A stretch of 64,000 nt of DNA from positions 186,001-250,000 of the forward strand of contig NZ_MOBJ01000007.1 of the NCBI RefSeq assembly GCF_003732225.1, in the 5' to 3' direction. The notes under the pieces are model-generated. The model made no database searches and was not told the origin of the DNA. It saw nothing but the letters and a program-made list of their open reading frames with translations. Both the position numbers and the translations under genes were made by a program. Origin of the DNA: Pseudomonas brassicacearum. GTDB lineage: Bacteria > Pseudomonadota > Gammaproteobacteria > Pseudomonadales > Pseudomonadaceae. Position 1 is the first letter of the stretch, and every line of letters begins with the position of its first letter. Shown piece after piece: positions 49,583-59,324 of this stretch.

Positions 49583-50131
49583 ATGAATTCGCAAAGCATT
49601 ATCGTCCCGAAAATCTCCACACTGCCGGTGCACGAGCCTCGGGCGCGGGCGATTGTGCGGTGGCTGGTGCGCAAGAACATCATTGAAGAACAACTCACCA
49701 CCTGCGGTCGTACTGGCAATCGCATGGCCCACGCTATTGCGCCTGGCGCGCGGGCGGTGGTGTTGCATCCCGAAGCGCTGCCGTTTGGCGAGCCGATCAA
49801 TGGGCTGGAGATCATCACCAAGCGCTGCATCTATACACCGGCCAAGGGGTTTCTCGAAGAGGCCGGTTGTGCCGAATGCCGCAAAGAGATTGGCGAAGCT
49901 CTGTTCGAAAGCCTTGAAGACTGGATGCCGGGGCGCACCGACAACTTCATCTGCCCTGAATGCGGGCATGAAGATGACATCAATGGCTTTCTGTTCCTGC
50001 AAGAGTGCGGGTTTTCGAACCTGGGGTTTATCTTCAATAACTGGGCCGAGGCCGGGTTCAAACAGAGCTTCATCGACGAATTCGCCGAATGGCTGGACCT
50101 GCCGGTGAGTTGGGTCAAAGTAGAGCTATAA
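49583..50131 (+). CDS. Conserved zinc-ribbon-like protein of unknown function
   Basis: This 182-residue protein begins MNSQSIIVPKISTLPVHEPRARA and has two CxxC pairs (GCAECRKEI and FICPECGHEDDI) that could hold a zinc ion. Pseudomonad genomes often label it a sugar ABC-transporter ATPase, but no Walker motifs are present, so that name should not be used. The C-terminal NNWAEAGFKQSFIDEFAEWL is likely helical. Function unknown. Confidence 0.75.
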   Translation: MNSQSIIVPKISTLPVHEPRARAIVRWLVRKNIIEEQLTTCGRTGNRMAHAIAPGARAVVLHPEALPFGEPINGLEIITKRCIYTPAKGFLEEAGCAECRKEIGEALFESLEDWMPGRTDNFICPECGHEDDINGFLFLQECGFSNLGFIFNNWAEAGFKQSFIDEFAEWLDLPVSWVKVEL

Positions 50132-50144
50132 ACGCTGGACACAT

Positions 50145-50241
50145 TGTAGGAGCTGCCGAAGGCTGCGCTCTTTTGATCTTGATTTTCGGTGGCTCTGGAG
50201 CCGCTGAAGATCAAAAGATTGCAGCCTGCGGCAGCTCCTAC
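50145..50241. repeat. REP pair (family B)
   Basis: TGTAGGAGCTGCCGAAGGC... and its inverted partner ending GCAGCTCCTACGG surround about 30 bases upstream of guaB. Confidence 0.8.
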
Positions 50242-50281
50242 GGGAGCGATAATCCCCGTATATCAGTAATACCAATAATAG

Positions 50282-51829
<1,548 letters not shown>

Positions 51830-51856
51830 TGCTTCCAGTAAAAAGTTAAGTAACCG

Positions 51857-51877
51857 GGGCTGTTCTAATCAGCCCCG
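51857..51877 (+). terminator. Stem-loop between guaB and guaA
   Basis: GGGGCTG and CAGCCCC pair around seven bases. No clean T run follows, so it may modulate rather than end transcription into guaA. Confidence 0.5.
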
Positions 51878-51910
51878 AGTTGTTTCTGATTCACTAGACG
51901 AGAATGAGTC

Positions 51911-53488
51911 ATGGCCCTCGACATTCACGCTCACCGCATCCTGATCCTCGACTTCGGTTCCCAGTACACCCAACTGATCGCCCGCCGCGTGCGTGAAATT
52001 GGTGTTTACTGCGAACTGCATCCGTTCGACATGGACGACGAAGCGATTCGCGAATTCGCACCGAAAGGGATCATCCTCGCCGGTGGCCCGGAGTCCGTGC
52101 ACGAAGCCAACAGCCCACGCGCCCCGCAAGCGGTCTGGGACCTCGGCGTACCGGTTTTCGGTATCTGCTACGGCATGCAGACCATGGCCGAACAGATGGG
52201 TGGCAAGGTTGAAGGCTCCGAACTGCGTGAGTTCGGTTACGCCCGTGTCGACGTCGTCGGCAAGAGCCGTCTGCTGGACGGCATCGAAGACCATATCGAC
52301 GCTGATGGCCTGTTCGGCCTCGACGTATGGATGAGCCACGGTGACAAGGTCACCAAAATGCCGCAGGATTTCCACATCCTGGCCAGTACTCCGAGCTGCC
52401 CGATTGCCGGCATGTTCGACGATGCTCGCGGCTACTACGGCGTGCAGTTCCACCCGGAAGTGACCCACACCAAGCAGGGTGGTCGCATCCTCTCGCGCTT
52501 CATCCTCGACATCTGCGGCTGCGAAGCCCTGTGGACGCCTTCGAAGATTGCTGAAGACGCGATCGCTCAGGTCCGCGCTCAGGTCGGCACCGACAACGTC
52601 CTGCTCGGCCTGTCCGGCGGTGTGGACTCCTCGGTAGTTGCCGCGCTGCTGCACAAAGCCATTGGCGATCAGCTGACCTGCGTCTTCGTCGACAACGGTC
52701 TGCTGCGTCTGCACGAAGGCGAGCAAGTGATGGCCATGTTCGCCGAGAACATGGGCGTCAAGGTTATCCGCGCCAACGCCGAAGAGCAGTTCCTGAACAA
52801 CCTGGCCGGCGAGTCGGACCCGGAGAAGAAACGCAAGATCATCGGCCGTACGTTTATCGACGTGTTCGATGCCCAGTCCAACAAACTGGACAACATCAAG
52901 TACCTGGCCCAGGGCACCATCTACCCGGACGTGATCGAGTCGGCTGGCGCCAAAAGCGGCAAGGCTCACGTGATCAAGTCGCACCACAACGTGGGTGGCC
53001 TGCCGGAAGAAATGAACCTCAAGCTGGTTGAACCCCTGCGCGAGCTGTTCAAGGACGAAGTCCGTCGTCTGGGCCTGGAACTCGGCCTGCCGTACGACAT
53101 GGTCTACCGTCACCCGTTCCCGGGCCCGGGCCTGGGTGTGCGGATCCTTGGTGAAGTGAAGAAGGAATACGCCGACCTGCTGCGTCGCGCCGACCACATC
53201 TTCATCGAAGAGCTGCGCAAAGCCGACTGGTACCACAAGGTCAGCCAGGCATTCGTGGTGTTCCAGCCGGTGAAATCGGTAGGCGTGGTCGGTGACGGCC
53301 GTCGTTACGCCTGGGTTGTCGCACTGCGTGCGGTAGAAACCATCGACTTCATGACTGCGCGTTGGGCACACCTGCCTTACGAGCTGCTGGAAACCGTCAG
53401 CGGCCGCATCATCAATGAAATCGAAGGCATCTCCCGCGTCACCTACGACGTGTCGAGCAAGCCGCCAGCGACTATTGAGTGGGAGTAG
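51911..53488 (+). CDS. guaA: GMP synthase (glutamine-hydrolysing)
   Basis: GuaA converts XMP to GMP. The 525-residue protein has an N-terminal class I glutamine amidotransferase domain with the nucleophile in FGICYGMQ and the FHPEVTHT histidine/glutamate, the ATP-pyrophosphatase motif [15 protein letters not shown], and the C-terminal dimerisation domain ending PPATIEWE. Its last codons are the known insertion target of several integrative elements, and accessory DNA follows immediately. Confidence 0.98.
   Translation: MALDIHAHRILILDFGSQYTQLIARRVREIGVYCELHPFDMDDEAIREFAPKGIILAGGPESVHEANSPRAPQAVWDLGVPVFGICYGMQTMAEQMGGKVEGSELREFGYARVDVVGKSRLLDGIEDHIDADGLFGLDVWMSHGDKVTKMPQDFHILASTPSCPIAGMFDDARGYYGVQFHPEVTHTKQGGRILSRFILDICGCEALWTPSKIAEDAIAQVRAQVGTDNVLLGLSGGVDSSVVAALLHKAIGDQLTCVFVDNGLLRLHEGEQVMAMFAENMGVKVIRANAEEQFLNNLAGESDPEKKRKIIGRTFIDVFDAQSNKLDNIKYLAQGTIYPDVIESAGAKSGKAHVIKSHHNVGGLPEEMNLKLVEPLRELFKDEVRRLGLELGLPYDMVYRHPFPGPGLGVRILGEVKKEYADLLRRADHIFIEELRKADWYHKVSQAFVVFQPVKSVGVVGDGRRYAWVVALRAVETIDFMTARWAHLPYELLETVSGRIINEIEGISRVTYDVSSKPPATIEWE
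53477..53486. other. att-like site at the guaA 3' end (copy 1)
   Basis: GAGTGGGAGT at the end of guaA, covering the codons for Glu-Trp-Glu and the first base of the stop, recurs at 56174 and 59233. It is the proposed attL of an integrated array. Confidence 0.55.
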
Positions 53489-53886
53489 GTCTTAGTCGTA
53501 ACTATTTGATTTATATTTAAATATCTTTAATGGTTACGAGTATTCTTACGTCATTAATGGCGTTGGCCATGGTGCGTAGCGCAAACATCGTCAGAATGTA
53601 CATCGATACCATGTTCGGTTGTGTGATGCCGACATGGTATCGAAAGTGCTTATCAGCTCAGAGGATGTTACGACTGGCGGCAGTTCTGATTCAGCGACAA
53701 CTGCGGTGCCGGCTAATAGCTCACACTATGCAAAATATCGGCGCCGTGAAAGGGGAATTATTTGGTGCGAAAATCCTTCAGCATCGTCGAATAACCCTCA
53801 GCACTTAACCTTTGCCCGTCGACCTATTTGGTCACTGCATTTCGCGGCTCACTACGGCGAGTTGAACAGCAGACCGGAGGTCTAAC

Positions 53887-54182
53887 GGGCCTGTGATTCA
53901 TGCCAGCAAACGATCAGTCGGCTCTACCGGCAGGGGGCATCGCACAGCGGCAGGCGCTCACTCGCTGCAAGGGTGTTGGCCGCGACAGGCGACGTTGAGA
54001 CTGTACAAATCATTCATGGCCATTCGTGCGTCGATCACAGCAAGCCTTATCTGAGCGTTGACCAGTTTGTTATCCGTACACATGCGCGTGAACGGCTCGT
54101 TGCCGACCTGTCAACCTCCGCCAGCGCCAGCACCGTGCCGAAATCAGCAAAACCCGCGCAGCGCTGCAAGCGCTTAGGTTAA
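53887..54182 (+). pseudogene. C-terminal remnant of a tyrosine recombinase (integrase)
   Basis: A frame open after a stop at 53883 reads through ASHSGRRSLAARVLAATGD, then VETVQIIHGHS and DHSKPYLSVD. This matches the last catalytic box of tyrosine recombinases: HxxR (HSGRR), a second histidine in HGHS and the nucleophilic tyrosine in KPYL. The N-terminal domain and the first catalytic arginine are missing, and upstream in-frame stops rule out a full gene. It lies 400 bases after guaA, so it is probably what is left of the integrase that brought in the array. Confidence 0.65.
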
Positions 54183-54326
54183 CCCCGCCGCCGCCAACTG
54201 ATGAGGTCGTTCGGTCTCCTCTCACGCAGCATTTGCAACTCATCAATTTTGATGCTCACGGCGCTCTCAGGCACTACCTGGCTCGCGAGGCTAGAAATAA
54301 TATTAACCTCCGTTACCCTTATAGTT

Positions 54327-54397
54327 CTTAAGATTCACACCGGCGCGCTTTAATTTTCTTTGGTGTGCTCATAATAGGTGATATGGTTAATCTTAAG
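54327..54397. promoter_or_regulatory. Inverted repeat upstream of hipB, possible operator
   Basis: CTTAAGATT (54327-54335) and AATCTTAAG (54389-54397) form a perfect 9-base inverted repeat separated by 53 bases in the AT-rich region just before hipB. HipB-type antitoxins autorepress through paired palindromes, so these are candidates for its binding sites. Confidence 0.4.
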
Positions 54398-54425
54398 TAA
54401 TTTAATGCTCATGATGGTGAGTCTT

Positions 54426-54770
54426 ATGGATGCCTTTTTTCCCGTCGCTTGCGCTGATAAGCTCAGTAAAGTCGGGCTACTCGTTAAAGCCAAGCGCCTT
54501 GCGTTAGGAGTGCGCCAATCCGACCTCAAGGTCACACTTGGCGTCTCGGAGCACACGCTCCGCAAGATTGAGGGTGGATCTGAACTCGTGGATCTTCGGT
54601 CGTTCATGTTGGTGCTGTGGAAGTTGGGAATCACGGAAACGGTTTTCGCTTCCTTGGAAGGAATCGAAAAAACGTCCGAAATCACCCGCTTTACCGACGA
54701 AGGTGAATCACACCACGGCATAGCAACAAAGCGTGTGCGACTGCCTAAATCCAAGCCCGAGGATTTCTGA
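54426..54770 (+). CDS. HipB-like antitoxin, helix-turn-helix
   Basis: This 114-residue protein has an XRE-type helix-turn-helix (LVKAKRLALGVRQSDLKVTLGVSEHTLRKIEGG) and a C-terminal tail. It directly precedes a HipA-like kinase, whose ATG overlaps its stop by one base, the arrangement of a type II toxin-antitoxin operon. The ATG at 54426 is used; in-frame ATGs at 54411-54417 are possible. The antitoxin would bind HipA and repress the operon. Confidence 0.82.
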   Translation: MDAFFPVACADKLSKVGLLVKAKRLALGVRQSDLKVTLGVSEHTLRKIEGGSELVDLRSFMLVLWKLGITETVFASLEGIEKTSEITRFTDEGESHHGIATKRVRLPKSKPEDF

Positions 54771-55984
54771 TGTCGCGTGCTTACATCTACATGGACCATC
54801 CCGAAACCGGCGAGCTTCTGACCCTAGGAAGACTGGTCTTGAGAGGGAGTACTGGTGAGTTTCTCTATGCGCCCGAATTAGTTAAGCGCGGGGGGTGGGT
54901 GCCTGACCACATCAACTATCCACTGCGCGCCGAGCCGTACACCGGAATTACGAAGAACCGTGGCGTTCCCGGCTTCATCAATGACGCGATGCCCGACGGT
55001 TGGGGCGAGCGATTGCTCTATCGCGCATACGGAAGGGATCTTGGTCCAATCGATTTTTTGCTCAGGTCGCCAAACATCGACCGGGTTGGGAACTTGATGG
55101 CTGGGACCACGGCGGCACCGGCACCGGGCTTAGGTGGGGGAACAGTTCCAACTCTGCGAGGATTGGCAAAATTTGTTGAGGCCTGTGAAGCCGTTTACGA
55201 CGGGCAGCTCGAAGATGAGGCGATTATCACGCTCAACATTCGTCAGCAGCGATCGGCACTCGGCGGTGCGCGTCCGAAACGAACTCTGCAAGACAACGGA
55301 ATGTTGATCCTGGCCAAGCCACGAGACCGGTTCGATAACTACGACTTTCCATCGATTGAGTATGCGTGCATGACTTTCGCGGCATCGAAGGGATTGAGCG
55401 TCGCGAAGACGGCCCTTCACGCCGAGTCCCCAACCACCCTGCTAGTCGAGCGCTTTGACCGAACTCCGATTGCTGAAGGTGCGAAACGTATTCCGATGCT
55501 CAGCGCATTGACCTTGCTGAATGCTGATTGGAATGAGCCGTACCATCGTGACTGGTTGTACGCGGGCATGGCCGATGAGATGCGCCGACGTGGTGTTCCT
55601 GATGAGGACTTGCATGAGCTGTTCAGGCGCATGTGCTACAACGCACTGGCTGGAAATAGCGATGATCACCCGCGTAACCATGCAGTAATTTTAATCCAAG
55701 GCCAGTGGCGCCTTTCACCCATGTATGACGTTCTGCCGATTCTGGAGGAAGGTCCAGCTAAGGCGTTAGCCATGGCGGTTGGGAGTGACGGCCCCCAAGT
55801 TAGTCGCTCCAACTTACTCAGCCATCACAGACACTTTGCGCTTGAGCGTGAGCACGCCGAGCATCTGCTTGATGAGGTAGCAAGCTGGGAAGAGGAGTTG
55901 AAGGACTACTACAGCCAATGGCTCAAAGGTGAAGACCTACAAATGGCGCGTGAAGCCACCAGCTCGGAGCGAATGCTCAGGTAA
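54770..55984 (+). CDS. HipA-like serine/threonine kinase toxin
   Basis: This 404-residue protein is a HipA-domain kinase. The catalytic segment AGNSDDHPRNHAVI matches the HipA catalytic loop, and LSPMYDVLP is the metal-binding motif equivalent to DFG. The N-terminal region (LGRLVLRGSTGEFLYAPELVKRG) is the HipA N-subdomain 1. HipA kinases phosphorylate an aminoacyl-tRNA synthetase or another substrate and cause growth arrest; which target is used here is unknown. All catalytic residues appear intact. Confidence 0.85.
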   Translation: MSRAYIYMDHPETGELLTLGRLVLRGSTGEFLYAPELVKRGGWVPDHINYPLRAEPYTGITKNRGVPGFINDAMPDGWGERLLYRAYGRDLGPIDFLLRSPNIDRVGNLMAGTTAAPAPGLGGGTVPTLRGLAKFVEACEAVYDGQLEDEAIITLNIRQQRSALGGARPKRTLQDNGMLILAKPRDRFDNYDFPSIEYACMTFAASKGLSVAKTALHAESPTTLLVERFDRTPIAEGAKRIPMLSALTLLNADWNEPYHRDWLYAGMADEMRRRGVPDEDLHELFRRMCYNALAGNSDDHPRNHAVILIQGQWRLSPMYDVLPILEEGPAKALAMAVGSDGPQVSRSNLLSHHRHFALEREHAEHLLDEVASWEEELKDYYSQWLKGEDLQMAREATSSERMLR

Positions 55985-56028
55985 ACACGAGAACAGATGA
56001 ATTTGAAGGTGGTTTCCACGGGGGTGTC

Positions 56029-56056
56029 GCGGTGTGGTAGTCGATGACCACACCGC
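56029..56056 (+). terminator. Stem-loop after hipA
   Basis: GCGGTGTGGT and ACCACACCGC pair perfectly around eight bases, 45 bases past the hipA stop. There is no T run, so it may be a weak terminator or an mRNA stabiliser. Confidence 0.5.
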
Positions 56057-56173
56057 ACGAGTAACGCTGTGCGTGCGAAACAGTTTTTCGTCAATGGTGT
56101 TTTTCGTGGTATCAGCTGGTTTTATTAAAGTAAGGCCTTGATTTAAAAAGAATTTCTATGATTATTTGTGTTC

Positions 56174-56183
56174 GAGTGGGAGT
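56174..56183. other. att-like site (copy 2)
   Basis: TTC GAG TGG GAG TGA repeats the guaA 3' end as codons Phe-Glu-Trp-Glu-stop outside any gene. It is the proposed junction between two inserted modules. Confidence 0.5.
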
Positions 56184-56186
56184 GAG

Positions 56187-56227
56187 TTGAACAACAAGGG
56201 CGCCGTAAGGCGCCCTTGTTGCATCTG
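56187..56227. repeat. Terminator repeat, copy 1
   Basis: AACAAGGGCGCC and GGCGCCCTTGTT pair around GTAA (56193-56220). The 41-base stretch around it recurs at 59100-59140 with five differences. Confidence 0.75.
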
Positions 56228-56385
56228 CGGGAAATGTTTACATCTGTGTATTCTGCGTACTGACCGGAAGCTGGTGCTCGGACGAGAAGTGATGTCAAAA
56301 TAGTGTCAATTTCGCCGGATCACTGAATTCGGATTCCGACAACATGGATGTGGACAGGCTTTGAACGAGCCTGCGTAAGGGATAT

Positions 56386-59085
56386 ATGGTTTCTATTTAC
56401 GTCAGAGGTAAAGACAACGCCGAGCAGATCAGTGACTGGACGATGAAGAGTGACGGCCACGGTGAATTCGTGCTGACTTGTCGCGATCTATCGGGCGAGC
56501 GCGTTCCTTATTCGCTCGGGGACTGCGAAGTCGTTCCGACCCGAGAGCTGAAAAACCAGCTTCTGCGCAAAAAGGGCAGCTCAGTAACAAGTCCCATTGA
56601 TAAAGCTGCGATCTACGGCGAGAAATATGCCGTCGTACAGTATTCGGGAAGTACGGCACGTTACCTGTTCAAGATGGACACTATCGAGCTTGTCATCCCA
56701 ACAAAGATGAAGGATGAGCCGACCTACAACTATTTCCTTTCCGTCGCCAATAGTCGGGTCGAACAGGCCGTGAAACCTGCGGACAAGGTGATCGCTGAAA
56801 ATGTGCTGCGCCAACTAAGCGCAATACCTTCATGCGCGGATACTGCATTGCACGCCTACTGCACCGGGAAGAACGCACAGCAGGAACAAGCCGGTCATTT
56901 CATCTTTCCTTTTGGTATCAATGAAAGTCAGCTTCAGGCCGTCGAGCAGGCCTTCACCTCGCAGATCAGTCTGATCGAAGGGCCACCCGGCACCGGCAAG
57001 ACCCAGACCATTTTGAACATCGTCGCCAACATCTTGTTGCGAGGAAAAAACGTGGCGGTGGTGTCCAACAACAATTCGGCCGTTGCGAATGTCTGCGAAA
57101 AACTGGGTAAGTCCGGGCTGGATTATCTTGTTGCCAGTTTGGGCAGCACCGAGAACCGTGAGGCATTCTTCGCCAATCCGCGTCCTCGACCTTCGGCGGT
57201 TCCCGAAGTCGCTCCTTCAATGGAGCGTATTCAGGTCGTCTTGCAACAGCTCAAGGGTTTTCTGAGTGCCCGCAACGCGGTGGCGCAGTTGCAGATTGAA
57301 ATCGATGAGCTTGAGGTGGAGCGGCGCTATCTGCAGCAATGGCAGCAGGACAACGGCGTGCAAATACCTGCCTTGGACAAGTACAAGCTCTCCCCGCAAA
57401 AGTCCGCTGATTTGATGGCTTACCTGACACATATGGCTGGCGGCCGCGTCAGGATCAAGGACAGAATCGAGATGCTGTTCAATTTTCGAATTTTGCGCAC
57501 GAAGCCATTCGATAATTGGGAAAAGCGCAAATCGACTTTCTATGCCCTGCAGCTTCATTACTACGACAAGGTTTTGCAGGAAAAGCAGGTGGCATTGACC
57601 AGCCATCAGCAAGCGTTACGACTTGGCAGTTACCAAGCGCTGCTGGAAGAGCTGACGAGCGCTTCGATGAAGTACCTCAAGCAGCACCTGCATCAGCATG
57701 TGCCGAACCCTGAACCCTTCGATGCCAAGACTTACAAACGCAAGTTGGATGGGTTCCTGAAGCGCTATCCGATCATTTCCAGTAGCACGCACTCGATCAT
57801 CAACTCGCTCGAAAGCGGCGCGATGCTCGACTACGTCATCATCGACGAGGCCTCGCAACAGGACATCGTTCCGGGAATATTGGCACTCGGTTGCGCAAAG
57901 AACCTGATCATCGTGGGCGATAGAAAACAGTTGGCGCACATTCCGGCAACGTTGGGCATGGCGGCGCCCAAGGATCACTACGATTGCGAGAAGCACAGCC
58001 TGCTCGATTCGTGCATCAGTGTGTTCAATGGTTCGATCCCGACGACGTTGCTCAAAGAGCACTATCGTTGCCACCCGCGAATCATTCAGTTCTGCAATCA
58101 GCAGTTCTACGACAACCAACTGGTTCCGATGACCAAAGACAGCGGTGAAAAGCCGTTGTCGCTGCTGGTCACTGCCAAGGGCAACCACACGCGAAAGACC
58201 ACCAACCTTCGCGAGCTGGACTCGTTGCTGGCAATGCTTGAAGGAGAGGGCGAAAGTGCCTGGGAGGGCGAGGATGGCCGGGGCTTCATCGCGCCTTTCA
58301 GGGCTCAAGCGACGCTTTCGGGCACGGTTTTGCCGGCTGACTTCGTCAATGACACCGTGCACAAGTTCCAGGGACGCGAGTGTGACGAGATCGTCTTTTC
58401 AACAGTGTTGGACAAAAAGAGCATTACTCCAAAATTCCTGACTTTCGTGGATGATCCACGCATGGTCAATGTGGCGGTATCCCGCGCCAAGCATCGCTTC
58501 ACCCTGGTCACGGGAGACGACGTCTTCACGAAGAACAACGGGCACATCGCGGCGCTGGTTCGCTACATCGAATACTACGCGGAAGAAGGGCAACTGCACC
58601 GCGCACCGGTGATCTCGGCCTTCGACCTGCTCTATAAGGAATACGACCAATCGCTCGAACGGCTCAAGGCCAGGTTGCGACGGGATGACTCCCGATACCG
58701 ATCCGAGCAGATCGTGGCGCAGATACTGCGTGAGGCGCTGGATCAGGATGCCTGCCGGGGGATCACGTTCCACTCCCAGATCGTGCTGATTCAGTTGGTC
58801 TCGATAGACTGCGCGGGCCTGACGACGCGGGAGCTGGCATTCATGAGAAACCACGCCAGTTGCGATTTCGTGCTCTATTACAAAGTAGGAAAAAAGCCGC
58901 TGGGCGTGATAGAGGTCGATGGGGGCGAACATGACAAGCCGGATCAGGCGGAACGGGATGCCTTGAAAGACAGCATTCTGCGCAAGTGTGATATCCCCTT
59001 GTTGCGTTTGCGGACCGTCGAGAGCCGCATTGAGGAACGGGTGGCCGCATTTCTGGCGCAGTGGGCAAGCAGCGTTTCGAATTAA
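56386..59085 (+). CDS. SF1 helicase fused to a DUF2726-type PD-(D/E)XK nuclease domain
   Basis: This 899-residue protein has an N-terminal region of about 170 residues of unknown fold, then an Upf1/Dna2-like SF1 helicase core: Q motif INESQLQAVEQAF (178-190), Walker A GPPGTGKT (199-206), Walker B DEASQQD (487-493), GDRKQL (511-516), HYRCHP (559-564), VHKFQGRECDEIVFS (658-672) and VAVSRAKHR (696-704). A region of about 190 residues between motifs Ia and II is likely coiled coil. The C-terminus (about 770-899) matches DUF2726, a nuclease-like domain, with CDFVLYY and VIEVDGGEHD giving the D...ExD residues. The ATG follows AAGGGATAT. Such fusions are typical of single-gene phage defence; a role in defence is inferred from architecture and location. 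Confidence 0.85.
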   Translation: MVSIYVRGKDNAEQISDWTMKSDGHGEFVLTCRDLSGERVPYSLGDCEVVPTRELKNQLLRKKGSSVTSPIDKAAIYGEKYAVVQYSGSTARYLFKMDTIELVIPTKMKDEPTYNYFLSVANSRVEQAVKPADKVIAENVLRQLSAIPSCADTALHAYCTGKNAQQEQAGHFIFPFGINESQLQAVEQAFTSQISLIEGPPGTGKTQTILNIVANILLRGKNVAVVSNNNSAVANVCEKLGKSGLDYLVASLGSTENREAFFANPRPRPSAVPEVAPSMERIQVVLQQLKGFLSARNAVAQLQIEIDELEVERRYLQQWQQDNGVQIPALDKYKLSPQKSADLMAYLTHMAGGRVRIKDRIEMLFNFRILRTKPFDNWEKRKSTFYALQLHYYDKVLQEKQVALTSHQQALRLGSYQALLEELTSASMKYLKQHLHQHVPNPEPFDAKTYKRKLDGFLKRYPIISSSTHSIINSLESGAMLDYVIIDEASQQDIVPGILALGCAKNLIIVGDRKQLAHIPATLGMAAPKDHYDCEKHSLLDSCISVFNGSIPTTLLKEHYRCHPRIIQFCNQQFYDNQLVPMTKDSGEKPLSLLVTAKGNHTRKTTNLRELDSLLAMLEGEGESAWEGEDGRGFIAPFRAQATLSGTVLPADFVNDTVHKFQGRECDEIVFSTVLDKKSITPKFLTFVDDPRMVNVAVSRAKHRFTLVTGDDVFTKNNGHIAALVRYIEYYAEEGQLHRAPVISAFDLLYKEYDQSLERLKARLRRDDSRYRSEQIVAQILREALDQDACRGITFHSQIVLIQLVSIDCAGLTTRELAFMRNHASCDFVLYYKVGKKPLGVIEVDGGEHDKPDQAERDALKDSILRKCDIPLLRLRTVESRIEERVAAFLAQWASSVSN

Positions 59086-59099
59086 GCCGTGGGTGCAAT

Positions 59100-59140
59100 T
59101 TGAACCACAGGGGCGCCGTGAGGCGCCCTTGTCGCATGTG
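59100..59140. repeat. Terminator repeat, copy 2
   Basis: GGGCGCC and GGCGCCC pair around GTGA (stem extends to 59107-59132), directly after the helicase-nuclease stop. It is the second copy of the 41-base element at 56187-56227. Confidence 0.75.
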
Positions 59141-59232
59141 ACGGTCGTGCCCCATTTGTTCGTGATGAGTGCGCGACAATGCTTTACTTAATATTTCTCA
59201 GATGAAGAATTTTCGCGTGCTGCAAGTGCAAG

Positions 59233-59242
59233 GAGTGGGAGT
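59233..59242. other. att-like site (copy 3)
   Basis: AAG GAG TGG GAG TGA again repeats the guaA 3' end in the form Lys-Glu-Trp-Glu-stop. It is the proposed right end of the accessory array. Confidence 0.5.
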
Positions 59243-59284
59243 GATCCCGCACAGGCCTTGATGGCTTGATTGCAGGTAACAAAG

Positions 59285-59317
59285 AAAGGCCGTGTGAACA
59301 GTGTTCACACGGCCTTT
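59285..59317. terminator. Bidirectional terminator after the toxin-like gene
   Basis: AAAGGCCGTGTGAAC and GTTCACACGGCCTTT pair around AGT just past the reverse-strand stop of the following gene. Confidence 0.85.
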
Positions 59318-59324
59318 TTGCGTT

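Larger units (their letters stand above)
53489..54425. other. 937-base gap after guaA with decayed mobile DNA
   Basis: Apart from the recombinase remnant at 53887-54182 no intact gene is seen. The frame at 53619-53885 is open but matches nothing I recognise. The end of the gap, 54300-54425, is AT-rich and holds the hipB promoter region. Confidence 0.5.
55985..56385. other. Gap between hipA and the helicase-nuclease gene
   Basis: No gene is seen. It holds a stem-loop at 56029-56056 (GCGGTGTGGT/ACCACACCGC), the att-like copy 2 at 56174-56183, a strong terminator hairpin at 56193-56220, and the promoter region of the following gene. Confidence 0.6.

Noticed and set aside
49583..50131. Sugar ABC-transporter ATPase
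   Set aside because: This label is common for homologues, but no Walker A, Walker B or signature motif is present in the 182 residues.
51869..53371. Reverse frame of 500 codons
   Set aside because: It is antisense to guaA. The guaA reading has all catalytic motifs.
53530..53885. Two short forward frames after guaA
   Set aside because: No family resemblance and no good start. They lie in decayed mobile DNA and are more likely chance frames or fragments.
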